From NCBI GenBank assembly GCA_002633025.1, contig NMRB01000984.1, positions 160,030 to 224,029 of the forward strand: a DNA stretch of 64,000 bases. Reading direction: 5' to 3'. The notes below the pieces were generated by a model. That model was not told the DNA's origin. It did not search any database and saw only the letters and a list, made by a program, of their open reading frames with translations. Positions 1 to 10,755 of the stretch are shown here, piece after piece. Source of the stretch: Notospermus geniculatus. Lineage: Eukaryota; Nemertea; Pilidiophora; Heteronemertea; Lineidae. A program made the position numbers and the translations under genes. Position 1 is the first letter of the stretch. Each line of letters opens with the position of its first letter.

Positions 1-571
1 TAGTTTTAGCGAGGATGTCAACTTAGACACGGGGATTTTTAGAAACGAAGAAAAGAGAAATGCTGTATTAGTGTCATAGTCTCTTCTGTATCTGACCCAG
101 ACTGACAATCTGCAACCCAATCTCGCTAACCCACAATAAAACAAAGTACGGTGCTCCTTGTTTTCGGGTTCGCTCCACTTGTACAGTAAGATGAAACCAT
201 CTGACGGTAGTTGTAATAACCTGGACGCTGGAGTCTGGACTCTGGACCCTGGACGCTGCATTTTGCATCATTGGATTGAACCGCCTGACAGTCTTTTTCA
301 CTTGAAAATATACTCAATGAACTGTCAAGGTCTTGGTGAACTGAAGTGATATGCAGGTCGCATGCAATCTCCAAGATGCAGAGGTCAGACGGTTTCATCT
401 TACTGTACAAGTGAGGAGCATCGTACTTTGTTTTATTGTGGGTTAGCGAGATTGGGTTCCAGATTGTCAGTCTGGGTCAGATACAGAAGAGACTATGACA
501 CTAATACAGCATTTCTCTTTTCTTCGTTTCTAAAAATCCCTGTGTCTAAGTTGACATCCTCGCTAAAACTA
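1..571. repeat. Long foldback (palindromic) element
   Basis: The first ~205 bases recur as an inverted copy at about 372-571. The left arm opens TAGTTTTAGCGAGGATG and the right arm closes CATCCTCGCTAAAACTA. Both arms contain a GCTAACCCACAATAAAAC block and a stretch resembling a tRNA B box (GGGTTCGCTCCAC). A spacer of roughly 165 bp separates the arms. This is the structure of a non-autonomous foldback element. The left end coincides with the window edge, so a target duplication cannot be checked. ORFs here run through inverted arms and are not treated as genes. Confidence 0.75.
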
Positions 572-798
572 CATGTAATCACACATATTGTTTTATTATA
601 AGACAATCGGCTGCAGGCAGAAATCACGATTGCGCCAGTGCCAGTGCCAGGGCCAGGTTTGAATTGACCCTCGTGTCAAAAACATAAGAATGCAGAAAAT
701 GAAACATGAAGGGTATTTATCAGCCCATTAAATATCATTGAAAGATACCATGTAATAAGAATCACTACATGTTGAGTGGAACATCTCAATTACAGATA
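572..798. other. No recognisable feature
   Basis: Unique-looking AT-rich sequence between two repeats. I see no exon, RNA gene or repeat that I can support. Confidence 0.5.
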
Positions 799-970
799 CA
801 GTGGAACCTCTCTATTAAGGACACCTTCGGGACTGACCAATGCTGTCCTTAATAGAGAGGTGTCCTGATTACAGAGGTTGAAATGAATAGAAATGACCAG
901 TTTGGGACTGAACTTTGGTGTCCTGATTAGAGAGGTGTCCTCCTGGCAGAGATGTCCGTTAAGTGAGACT
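799..970. mobile_element. pogo/Tigger-like MITE fragment
   Basis: The segment begins CAGTGGAACCTCTCTATTAAGG directly after a TA dinucleotide, then repeats the theme of tcctTAATAGAGAGGTGTCC several times on both strands. The CAGTGGAACCTC start and TA flank resemble pogo/Tigger-type terminal repeats. No matching right end is visible, so this is a fragment or a diverged copy. A related element with both ends lies at 57036-57216. Confidence 0.45.
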
Positions 971-1206
971 GATTCAGGCCTGACAGATGGTGTTACACCT
1001 CAATTCTCTCTCATAGGCCTATGCCTCCAAAGTTCGTCTCACACGTCCAACACACAATCAGAGACAAGGTCATCCAACATCTCAGGTAATTCTTCAGGAA
1101 ATAGGCCTTCTTTCCATTCTCATTCACAGGTCACCAGACCTGTGCCAATGACTGGTACATGTAAGTGGAACAACACACGAAGAATGAGAATAAATTTCAT
1201 TATATA

Positions 1207-1460
1207 AAATCAGGCGGTTCAATCCTATGATGCAAAATCCAGCATCCAGGGTCCAGAGTCCAGACTCCAGCGTCCAGGTTATTACAACTACCCCATCTGA
1301 CCTCTGCATCTTGGAGATTGCCTGTGACCTGCCTTGACAGTTCATTGAGTATATTTTCAAGTGAAAAAGACTGTCAGGCGGTTCAATCCAATGATGCAAA
1401 ATGCAGCGTCCAGGGTCCAGAGTCCAGACTCCAGCGTCCAGGTTATTACTACTACCCATT
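1207..1460. repeat. Inverted and direct copies of the spacer of the 1-571 element
   Basis: The block at about 1336-1450 is the reverse complement of 205-335, covering the GTCCAGAGTCCAGACTCCAG repeat, the GGCGGTTCAATCC motif and the TCATTGAGTATATTTTCAAG segment. A partial direct copy sits at 1213-1300. These are fragments of the same repeat family. Nothing here looks like coding sequence. Confidence 0.65.
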
Positions 1461-3182
1461 TAGTGCTTTACATCGTAATGTTCATACATGTAGGTATTAT
1501 TGACAAAAAATCAGACATATAACTTTATCCCTGTACAAATGGCGAGCAATAAGGAATATTAGCCACAATTTGAAATGATTTATGAGGTGAACATACCAGA
1601 ATTGCGTTTTTCACCATGTCAATTTCAGTTCATCAGCATTTGTACAAGGATAGATCTACATGTTTGATTTTTTTGTAATATGTAGCTTATAACCATATGA
1701 TGCAAGACCTTAAATATCACTGGCGTCCTGTGACAGCTGTCGAGGTTATGGCCGGTAAAGGATGTTCGAATTGTTTGATATTCGGAAGTCTGAAATTCAT
1801 TTTTCCCGGCATGTCCTTTTTTGACAACCATTCTAAATTGTTTCACTGTGACAAAACCAGTGCATGTAGGCTCATGAAATTTATTGTAATGATAGATGAC
1901 AACCATTTTGTCACGTGTACAAAATTTCAGTGGTCAGGAGTGCCCTGAAAACTAATGAAGTTACTGGAATTTGAATTTAGTCATTGTTTATTAGGGTGTG
2001 GTCCATCATTGAGCACCACGATATTTGCAAGCAGTATTATTATAGCACCCTTCAATGAATTTGAAATTTTCAAAGGTGATGATGACATGCTGTACCTATG
2101 GTATGCTGACTTCGTGCAGTGGTTGGAAAAGCTTGTAGACTTTGCCAACTGATAGTGTAAAAATTCGAAGGGATAACAGTCAAGTAGAACCATTGCATGG
2201 GATTGTTTGTCCAAACTAATGCATGGGCCTAAAATACAGCATCAGCATCAGGAATGTTCCAACTTCTAAGCATCTGGCATTCTGATCTGTTGTTGATGCA
2301 TGCTGACAGGAGTAAGGATCTACATGTATTGTACAAAATTATGTATTTTCAGTGATACAAGGTTTAACGTTTTTGTATGCACATGGAAAGCACCAATTCC
2401 CGCAAAGTTTACGTTTTGTGTGACAGCCACATTCCTTCAACAGTCAGGAGCTGAATCTGAGACATGATACATTGAAACTCCCTTGTTTCAAGTGAGGATT
2501 CTGGCACTGGCTCATAACCTGTATTAAAATCACAAAGTCCAGGAAACGCTCGTCAATCACCCCCGTGCTCCCCAATCATTCTTCTGATGACCCTCATAGG
2601 GAAGTCTTGGAATGATTCCTGGGAATATACTGAAACTGCCAAACCCGGCCAACCCTCAGAGCTATTTCAAGGTAATTTCCTGGAGACCCGCACTCTTCCC
2701 TATAGAGTAGACCAATCAAACTCGGCCAAAGGGTTCAGGGGGATCAGGCCATCCTTGAGGATTCTGAAGAAAAAGTCACCATTCTCTTGAGGGTTGCTGG
2801 TTGTGTGAATACACGGCAGAAAATATTTGATGAAATCAACTCAATGTTTCAGCTGAAGGATGGATGGAATTCGCAATCATCCATCAGGGCAAGGGCCTGG
2901 AAATACAGCAGGGCAAGAAGAGAATCTAATACTCCCATCTGCAGGGGCATGCAAGCGGTGGTGAACAATACGAGCTGTCAGCGAGTTGACCACTACGGCC
3001 CAATGCAATGCATCTGGCGGACCCGTTCATTATCGATCGAGCAGCAATCACGTAGATATTCCTGTACATTTGGTCCGCTAAGACTTTGCTGCCATCTGTT
3101 GGAAATATGCGCGGCTGACTGCTCCTATTGAGAGACGTGGCTGACGTAAACACCACAACAGCTAGAGTGTTTGACACCACCA
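1461..3182. other. Gene-free stretch upstream of the ankyrin-cGLR gene
   Basis: Only short ORFs without family motifs are present. The last ~100 bases are the presumed 5' UTR or promoter of the gene starting at 3183; no clear TATA box or upstream exon is recognisable. An upstream non-coding exon cannot be excluded. Confidence 0.4.
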
Positions 3183-6100
3183 ATGGCTGAAAAAGGTTGT
3201 TCGACAAAGGCAGGGGACAGTTTAGAAAAAGACAAGAAAAATGAGCTAATGATCGCGGCTCAAAATGGACACATTGACATTGTCAACCGGCTGATAGAGG
3301 CAGGGGCTGATGTAAATGCTGTTGACAAGGACCAGTTTACGGCGCTAATGAAGGCAGCTGAAAATGGGCACAGTCAAATAGTCAGTCGTCTGATAGAGGC
3401 TAAAGCTGATAATAATGCTGAAAACAAAGACAAGGTGACAGCACTAATGATGGCGGCTCAAAAGGGACACAGTGACATTGTAAACCGGCTGATTGAGGCA
3501 GGGGTTGATGTAAAGGCTGAAGAAAAGGACAAGAGGACAGCGCTAATGATGGCGGCTCAAAATGGACACATTGACATTGTAAACCGGCTGATTGAGGTAG
3601 GAGCTGATGTAAATGCTAAAGAAGTGGACAAGAGGACAGCGCTAATGATGGCGGCTCAAAATGGACACAATGGCATTGTAAACCGGCTGATTGAGGTAGG
3701 AGCTGATGTAAATGCTAAAGAAGTGGACAAGCGGACAGCGCTAATGATGGCGGCTCAGAATGGACACATTGACATTGTAAACCAGCTGATTGAGGTAGGA
3801 GCTGATGTAAATGCTAAAGAAGTGGACAAGTGGACAGCGCTAATGATGGCGGCTCAAAATGGACGCACCGACATTGTCAATCGTCTGACTGAGGCAGGAA
3901 CTGATGTAAATGTTGAAAACAAGAACAAGTGGACAGCGCTAATGATGGCGGCTCGAAATGGACACACCGACATTGTCAATCGGTTGAGAGAGGCAGGGGC
4001 TGATGTAAATGCTGAAGACAAGGACAAGTGGACATTGTTGATGTTCGCGACTTTGGATGGACACACAGACATTGTCAATCGGCTGATAGAGACAGGGGCT
4101 GATGTAAATGCTGAAACTAAAAACAAGTCAACGTGCCTAATGCTCGCGGCTAGAAATGGAAACCTAGACATTGTCAATCGGCTGCTAGAGGAAGGGGCTG
4201 ATGTAAATGCTGAAAATAATTCCAAGTCAACGTCATTGATGTTCGCGGCTAGAAATGGACACATAGACATTGTCAATCGGCTGATTGAGGCAAGGGCTGA
4301 TGTAAATGCTGAATCTAAATTCAAGTCAACGTCCCTAATGTTCGCGGCTGAAAATGGACACACAAACGTTATCAATCGGCTGATAGAGGAAGGGGCTGAT
4401 GTGAATGCTCAAAACGAATACATGTCAACGTCACTAACGTTCCCGGCTGAAAATGGACTCACAGACATTGTCAATCGGCTGATAGAGGAAGGGGCTGATG
4501 AAAATGCGGAAACTAAATACAAGTCAACGTCACTAATGTTCGCGGCTGAAAATGGACACATAGACATTGTCAATCGGCTGATTGAGGCAAGGGCTGATGT
4601 AAATGCGGAAACTAAATTCAAGTTAACGTCCCTAATGTTCGCGGCTAAAAATGGACACACAGACATTGTCAATCGGCTGGTAGAGGAAGGGGCTGATGTA
4701 AATGCAATGAGTTCAGTTCAGAGAACCCCATTGGCCCTTGCCTCACAATTCGGACACATACAAGTCATGCAACTCCTCATTGAAGCAGAGGCGGAGATTG
4801 ATGACAAGGAGGGAAGAAGCTGTTTATACTGGGCTGCTAAATCTGGACATATTGAAGCATGTAAATTCCTCTGCAACCTTCGACCAGAAATGTTGGCCAC
4901 GATTCATCAATTTGCCAAATCCAACGACCAAATAGCACAGATAGTAGCAATCTTGTCACCTGAGAAACAGGAACAATTAACAATTGATCTACAGAGTATC
5001 GAGAACATTGATACTCTTCGTATGTCCCTCATCTTAGCAGGAAAGGAACTCATAAATCTGACAGGAAAAGAATGTGATCCACCTTTGAAACGTGTCATTG
5101 ATTACAAGATCTTTGATAGCTTGTGTTACCACCACAAGTATGACCTTGTAACAAATGCCACTTCTCTCCCAGAAGATGTTGCTTCACGTCTTCCTAATGT
5201 ATCTTGGATGGGTGGATGCCCTGGTATCGGTAACATCCACGCTTTACCAGAGGATAAGGCAGGACGGATTGTACGCGATATAAATAAAAAAGTGGAAAAA
5301 ATGCTGACACATTCATTTTCAGAGGCAGAAAAAAATGACATAATCCCATGCGGGAGTGTTGCGGAACATTCGAAAGTTGGGGTGCCAGATGAGTTTGATT
5401 ATATGATCACGCCACCTGTAGACAAAACTGAGGATAAAATGGAGAATAAATACATCATGCCATCTATAGACTCAGCTGTGGATAACATGGAAAGTAGATA
5501 CATCAGAGTCTTTCAAGATGGTTATGTATATTATGGATCAGGGCGAAAAATGAAGTTGCTCAGAGAATTGAATCCATCAGGAGGAAGTAAGCGCTTTCAT
5601 GATGAATTCTGTAAACGTCTGTCGGAGTATGAAGGTCATGATGAATTTTCATATGTTTGTTCGGGAATAGGGCAAGTAAAAGATGGCGGCCATGCAAATA
5701 CAGAAATAAAGATCAAATGTGATCCACGGATAGACAAGAAACTAAAAGTATCCGTCGACCTCGTGCCGGTGCTTCATTTCAAAGACCAGTGGCCTGACTA
5801 CCTTATTTCACACACATGGATGATGGACAGAGAGGAACTAAAATCTCAAGGGTTCTTTCTGGTGGCCAAACCCCCGCATAAGGATAGTGAACTTGGAAAG
5901 CAGATGAGGGAGGAAGGTCTGGAAAAACAGCGTACAGAACTCTGGTGTATCACTTTTCCTCATCTCGAGAAGATACACATTGCCGAACTCGAACCCAAGG
6001 TGAGGGATGCATATGTGGCAGCAAAGTGTTTACGTAATCCTGATGTCTGTCGGATACTTGTGAGGGACGAGGATGGTCTCTTACATAACGTGGACAAGTA

Positions 6101-6566
6101 TGTGACCAGCTATCTCCTGAAAACTGTCTTCCTACACAACGTTGAGGACTTCTTATCTGAGGAGAAGAGTTTGCTAGAGATGGTTCATGTGATATATACA
6201 AAGCTGGAGGGTTACCTGGCTGATGGGTTCAAGTTGCCTATGTTCTGGCAACCCAGTGTCAATGTTCTAGTGGGACTTCGCCTCAACCCAAAGAAATCGC
6301 TTCGTGTGGCCAGGCTAATGAAGAGGTTTGTTGATCTGTTGTATGAGAAGGAGACAGCTGAAACCGAAGCCAGTACCAGGGAGTCGACTGCCGGACCAGA
6401 GAGCCAGACGACAACAAAGGGAACGTTTTCCAGCCTTCTTGAACCTGTCAGCCAGTTGGGATACTTCGTCTTCTCTGAAGAGGAGGACACAGGACAGCCT
6501 TTCCCGATTTCCTCCGCGTCGAGAGCGAGAACTGCCCTCAGCCAGAAACAGTCGAAAAATGTGTAA
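3183..6566 (+). CDS. Ankyrin-repeat protein fused to a Mab-21/cGAS-like nucleotidyltransferase (candidate cGAS-like receptor)
   Basis: An uninterrupted ORF of about 1127 aa. The start chosen is the first in-frame ATG (3183, +4 G). Residues ~20-566 are 16 full ankyrin repeats plus a partial one, 33 aa each (consensus LMxAAxNGHxDIVNRLIEAGADVNA). Residues ~630-1065 form a Mab-21/cGAS-type nucleotidyltransferase domain. It carries the G724-S725 loop, the metal-binding pair E737-x-D739 in PDEFDYM, and a third acid, D859, in KVSVDLVP. C-terminal family motifs follow: ELWCITF (919-925) and SYLLKT (976-981). In the family this fold makes cyclic or linear nucleotide second messengers (cGAS, cGLRs), although many Mab-21 proteins are inactive; here all three acids are kept, so catalysis is plausible. 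I see no cGAS-type zinc-thumb cysteine cluster and no signal peptide or membrane segment, so a cytosolic sensor is inferred. The stop codon overlaps a GTAAGT donor, so splicing to a longer form is possible. Confidence 0.85.
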   Translation: MAEKGCSTKAGDSLEKDKKNELMIAAQNGHIDIVNRLIEAGADVNAVDKDQFTALMKAAENGHSQIVSRLIEAKADNNAENKDKVTALMMAAQKGHSDIVNRLIEAGVDVKAEEKDKRTALMMAAQNGHIDIVNRLIEVGADVNAKEVDKRTALMMAAQNGHNGIVNRLIEVGADVNAKEVDKRTALMMAAQNGHIDIVNQLIEVGADVNAKEVDKWTALMMAAQNGRTDIVNRLTEAGTDVNVENKNKWTALMMAARNGHTDIVNRLREAGADVNAEDKDKWTLLMFATLDGHTDIVNRLIETGADVNAETKNKSTCLMLAARNGNLDIVNRLLEEGADVNAENNSKSTSLMFAARNGHIDIVNRLIEARADVNAESKFKSTSLMFAAENGHTNVINRLIEEGADVNAQNEYMSTSLTFPAENGLTDIVNRLIEEGADENAETKYKSTSLMFAAENGHIDIVNRLIEARADVNAETKFKLTSLMFAAKNGHTDIVNRLVEEGADVNAMSSVQRTPLALASQFGHIQVMQLLIEAEAEIDDKEGRSCLYWAAKSGHIEACKFLCNLRPEMLATIHQFAKSNDQIAQIVAILSPEKQEQLTIDLQSIENIDTLRMSLILAGKELINLTGKECDPPLKRVIDYKIFDSLCYHHKYDLVTNATSLPEDVASRLPNVSWMGGCPGIGNIHALPEDKAGRIVRDINKKVEKMLTHSFSEAEKNDIIPCGSVAEHSKVGVPDEFDYMITPPVDKTEDKMENKYIMPSIDSAVDNMESRYIRVFQDGYVYYGSGRKMKLLRELNPSGGSKRFHDEFCKRLSEYEGHDEFSYVCSGIGQVKDGGHANTEIKIKCDPRIDKKLKVSVDLVPVLHFKDQWPDYLISHTWMMDREELKSQGFFLVAKPPHKDSELGKQMREEGLEKQRTELWCITFPHLEKIHIAELEPKVRDAYVAAKCLRNPDVCRILVRDEDGLLHNVDKYVTSYLLKTVFLHNVEDFLSEEKSLLEMVHVIYTKLEGYLADGFKLPMFWQPSVNVLVGLRLNPKKSLRVARLMKRFVDLLYEKETAETEASTRESTAGPESQTTTKGTFSSLLEPVSQLGYFVFSEEEDTGQPFPISSASRARTALSQKQSKNV
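3240..4810 (+). repeat. Coding tandem array of ~99-bp ankyrin units
   Basis: Sixteen consecutive 99-bp units with very high nucleotide similarity. Units 4-6 are nearly identical, and all share the words GGACACA..GACATTGT and GCTGATGTAAATGC. Similarity at DNA level, not just protein level, implies recent unequal exchange or gene conversion. Repeat number is therefore likely to vary between alleles and to be prone to assembly collapse. Confidence 0.9.
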
Positions 6567-7020
6567 GTCACTTCAACTTCATTTACAAGACACTCGTAGC
6601 TTGTCTAATCTGTTCCGACTTCTACCTGTTCCTTCGTAAGTCATTACTCAATTAATTTTAGGACACGTCCAAAGCTCCCATCACCAAACACCCGGAATGC
6701 GGAAGTGGTACATGTACCGGTATATGCTGTGCGTTTCGCATACAAATGTCGCTTCTGCATCCAGTATATTGCATTCTGGTAGACCGGCCAAGACCACTAA
6801 GAAAAAAATTCGTGGGCATTTTTTGTTAAAATTGGGTCACCATGCAATAATGTATCTTCATATTGTAATACGTCCGAGTCTGCCCGGGTCAGCACTTGGG
6901 GAAGATGCGCATGTGCCGAAAACGCAAAACAGGTGTGAGAGGAATAAACACGAACGCAAGTCCGCCAAACAAAGACCGCTGTTGTAAAATTACATTCGAC
7001 ATGTTCGAATGGGGGTGTCT
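6567..7020. other. 3' flank of the ankyrin-cGLR gene
   Basis: Probable 3' UTR and spacer. A second TCGTAAGT donor-like site occurs near 6637, and an AATAAA on the plus strand near 6945. No independent coding region can be supported. Confidence 0.35.
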
Positions 7021-7205
7021 ACAATCCGAAGATCGATGACTTCTACAATCCGATGACCCTACAAAACGATGACCCTACAACAAAACGATGACCCCACGTA
7101 CTACAAAACGATGACCCTACTACAAAACGATGACCCCACGTACTACAAAACGATGACCCTACTACAAAACGATGACCCCACGTACTACAAAACGATGACC
7201 CGACA
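7021..7205. repeat. Tandem repeat, ~42-bp unit
   Basis: About four copies of a unit built from two half-units of the form CTACAAAACGATGACCC, alternating with CCACGTA. The first half-units are diverged (CTACAATCCGATGACCC), as expected at the edge of an array. Confidence 0.85.
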
Positions 7206-7562
7206 TTTCACCTGGACAAAAGTAAAGTTAGACTGAAGGTAGTAAAATTAATTGTAAAATCCACTCTGTTGGTTGATGTTTGTAGAGGGGAAAGAGTAAA
7301 GTATACGAAATGCTGATGAAAACCTTTTGGTCATAAGGGAAAAGGGCTAAACAAACAGACCTACATGTACGAGCAAATACTAGTACAAGGAGTCAGTCAT
7401 GTTAAGTGGAAATGTCAAGAAAAAACAGAACATATGTTCCTGGGAAAGATAATTGGGTCGTCGTGCATAGATACCATAAGGGGAGTGTAGTTTTAAGGGT
7501 TTTAATCCAGACGGTTTATTTTTTTAGTATTTTGTGTCTGAGACCTTGTGTGGTAGGTGATC
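7206..7562. other. No recognisable feature
   Basis: AT-rich spacer between the 42-bp array and the next inverted repeat. Nothing identifiable. Confidence 0.4.
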
Positions 7563-8150
7563 AACAGCATTGATACCTTTGGTATTAGCACCGCATCACT
7601 CAATTTAAAAATCATTGTAAAAATGTGTGATTCCGGAATCCAATAAGATAGGAAAAACCCATCCCGAACTTCAAATTTCTATTTCTCAATAACTGTTCAT
7701 TATAACCCAATGAAAATTCACTCAATACTGTTCCGTGGCTATGCTTCTAAAATGTGAAAGTTCCAACACATTATCTTTGGTATTAAGATTGTGGTGCCAA
7801 ATGTTAAAACCATAGTAATCATTCATCATATTTTAGGAGACAATAGTGAAACTTCGAAACGCTCGATTCCAATTACGCGTTATAGTAATGAGCGCCACAG
7901 GGTAGATATTACAGTTATTAGTTTAATACTTTCACATATTAAGGGCAATATCATGGAGCAGTGTTAGGCCAAATTTCATTAATTTGTAGTAAAGCTTTTA
8001 TAAGAAATGAAAATTTAAAGTTTGGGAATTTTTCATCCACCCGTATTTCACCAGATTCCGGAATCGCATTTTTTACAATGATTTTTAAATTGAGTGATAC
8101 GGTCCAAATACCAAATGTATCAATGCAAAAATTCCACACATTGAACAAAA
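7563..8150. repeat. Diverged inverted repeat
   Basis: The segment at about 7563-7770 reappears inverted at about 7930-8150. Shared core words include ATCACTCAATTTAAAAATCA and GATTCCGGAATC. The arms are about 200 bp and separated by ~160 bp. This may be the non-coding part of a degraded transposon linked to the mariner fragment next to it. Confidence 0.6.
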
Positions 8151-8177
8151 CATCTTTAAATGATACGCTACCAAATT

Positions 8178-8504
8178 TCATTGAATTATAATGGACAGTT
8201 GTCGAGAAATCAAGATTTGAAGTTCGATGCGTTTTTTTGGCCCATCCGATATATGGTTTCCGATCTTGAGATCGGAAACCATAATTAAGACAGAACAGAG
8301 ACAGGGTGAAAGAAAGAAAAGGCCGAGAAAAAAAAGTAAAAAATGCGTTGTCCACACAAAACGCCTCGCACGCTCATCTTCAATGCTCTCTCCCACTGTC
8401 TTGAATTCCGCTGCCCACCGTTTAACTGTGGCAAACGAAGGAGCATTATCTCCTAATGTATCAACCATATCGGCATGGATTTGCGTGGGAGTTAACCCCT
8501 TCAA
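8178..8504 (-). pseudogene. Mariner-type transposase fragment (N-terminal helix-turn-helix)
   Basis: On the minus strand the frame contains a segment with DMVDTLGDNAPSF followed by VKRWAAEFK and a short acidic ESIEDE stretch. This pattern is characteristic of the DNA-binding N-terminus of mariner transposases (also found in SETMAR). The frame leaves the family after that point, and no DD34D catalytic region follows. It is a 5' remnant without function as a transposase. Confidence 0.7.
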
Positions 8505-8904
8505 ATTCGGATACTTGATTACAGAAAGGTATCAGTTTTTGTCCATTTTCAACATTATTCACAACTTCCAAAATTCAAATTCAGAAAAAAAATGACGAAA
8601 TACCTTGATACCTGAAAAGAAACCAGTCAGTTAGTCATCTAAAGGATTGAAATTAACGCACGCCAAATTTCTTTGATTTGGCATCACTCCTTCATAGTGA
8701 GGCTCAAAACTTTTCATCCGACCCTCGTATATGACTTCGACATAAAGAATGATCGTCAAGAAAGAAGCATCTTTTTGCTCAGTATTATATGGTTTTGTTG
8801 TAGATTTCCAAGGAAACGCCAGCGACAACCCCAAAAGGCCTCGACAACAGGTGACACAATCATGCCCAAAGTTCGCCGCCTTGAGATTCCTGAAACAAAA
8901 GAGC
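8505..8904. other. No supported gene
   Basis: Spacer between the mariner fragment and the coding-like minisatellite. An ORF that starts at 8673 runs into the array at 8905, but its upstream portion has no recognisable family. Confidence 0.35.
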
Positions 8905-9205
8905 CAACCAGAGGAGCAAGCGAGCCAACTGGGGGAAGAAAACCACTGACAAGAGGAAGAAGAGTACCGACTAGAGGGGTGAACGAGCCAACTGGGGGAA
9001 GAAAACCACTGACAAGAGGAAGAGAGCTGACTAGAGGGGTGAACGAGCCAACTGCGGAAAGAAAACCACTGACAAGAGGAAGAAGAGAGCCGACTAGAGG
9101 GGTGAACGAGCCAACTGGGGGAAGAAAACCACTGACAAGAGGAAGAAGAGAGCCGACTAGAGGGGTGAACGAGCCAACTGGGGGAAGAAAACCACTGACA
9201 ACACG
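8905..9205 (+). repeat. 63-bp minisatellite, open in one frame
   Basis: About five units of 63 bp (one of 60 bp). They encode a 21-residue basic repeat made of EPTGGRKPLTRGRR and EPTRGVN. Every indel is a multiple of three in this frame, so the ORF at 8673-9227 stays open. It could be a short basic, low-complexity protein or simply an in-frame minisatellite. No promoter, splice sites or homologous family are visible. Confidence 0.7.
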
Positions 9206-9493
9206 ATCGGAAAACGTGTACCGGTAATGAAAAACTGTTTGTGTCTGTCAAAAACGACGCTTTGTAGGCCTACGATATCAACGCAATAAATGAACAAGAC
9301 AACAGATCGAACAAGTCAGTTGGCATGTTCTTCCGACGTGTACGTCACAGATCTTTTCCGATCTTGTGTAAATGGTAAGAAAAAACGAACTTTTGAACGG
9401 TACATTTCGCCCCCACGAGGTCACTTCCAACGTATGGGGCGCCCAACACGTCAAAATCCTACACGTTTATGAACTGTCAGCGCTGCATGTGTC

Positions 9494-10731
9494 ATGATGG
9501 CATCAACTACTACTGATCCCAAGACACCCAAAGACGCCAGAAAGGCCCGGGGAAATATTAAGCGAACTCTAACCGGCCTGTGTGGAGAAGCAGATGGCCT
9601 GTTGGCCAAACCTGAGGGCCTGCCTGAGTCTGTATTCACTGAACTCAGTGCTAAACTGCACGAACACCTTGACGTTGTTAGGGCTACGAACAATACTGTT
9701 GTGAACGTGAGCATCGACGCTTTAAACTCTGAGGATGTCGGTCCACTTGCTGATCTCGAAGAAGCAGAATCGGATATTGAAGATGCTGAACAAGCGTACA
9801 TTGAGGAAATCAGTGACAATGTGCTTTCTAAAGTGCGTGACTTGCAGATCAAGGAAGGCTGAGGAAATATGGGAGAAGACAAGGACAGCGGTACCCGCTC
9901 CGGCCCCAACGCCAGTACCTGCGCCCGCATCTAAGCCGAAACCATCGTCCAGAATGGCCAAACTTCAATTCCCAACTTTCGGTGGAGACATACGTGACTA
10001 TCGCAAATTCCGTGAACAATTCACGCATTTCACGAAGGATCTGGATCTAGGTGAAAAACTGTACCAGCTTGTCGAATCTATGGAACGCCCGCGAGATAAA
10101 CAGAAGATAAAACACTGTATCAGCCTCGACAGAGCTTGTGAAATTCTCGATCGTGAGTATGGGGACAAGGATCGTTTGGTCGACGTTCTCATCTCGGATT
10201 TTGAGAAGAGAGAGGCCTATCATAACCGGGGCCACGTGAACATCGGTCACATGTCTCGATTTGTAGAAACGTTAGAATTTTGCGACTCATTTCGAAAATC
10301 TCGGGATGCTTTCTGATCTTAGTGGCCGAGTTGTCTTGACGCAGCTTCGGAGGAAGTTACCCGAGGATCACCACATGGATTTTCTAAAGGCCTGCAAGGA
10401 TGGGAAAGCTAGGGACACCATACTTTGAATGCAGCAGTGGCTACATGACCAACTCAATTTGCTGAGGAAAGCCAGAAACCCAGTCCCACCTCAAGATGAT
10501 CATTCAAAGTCAAATAAGTCGGATTCCACGCAGAGATCGAACAAATCTGACTCATCGAAAACTCCGCAGTCGAAATCAGTCAACAACGCCACGGTGTCGC
10601 CACCTGATAAGAATGTTGAAAACCAAGGGAAACGTGGTAGGAAGTGCCCATTGCACCCTCAAAGTTCCAATCACTTCATCAAGGGTTGTAATAAGTTTAG
10701 ATCTCTTTCTCAGAACGATAAATTTGCATGA
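9494..10731 (+). pseudogene. BEL/Pao gag region (frameshifted)
   Basis: Three overlapping frames. 9494-9862 encodes an acidic, coiled-coil-like N-terminus beginning MMASTTTDPKTPKD. About 9950-10316 encodes the DUF1759-type gag core (KLQFPTFGGDIRDYRKF), which in this family binds near the start of the capsid region. 10429-10731 encodes a Ser/Lys-rich linker ending in a Cys-His cluster (CPLHPQSSNHFIKGC), with a second CxxC in another frame at about 10745 (ICHRCGHD). At least two frameshifts separate the parts, so no full-length Gag can be made. Confidence 0.75.
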
Positions 10732-10755
10732 ACAAGAACAGGATTTGTCACAGAT

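Noticed and set aside
3854-4672. Long minus-strand ORFs opposite the ankyrin array
   Set aside because: Antisense shadows caused by the repetitive, stop-poor 99-bp units.
9290-9472. Short plus-strand ORF upstream of BEL/Pao gag
   Set aside because: No motif, overlaps the likely LTR/primer-binding region.
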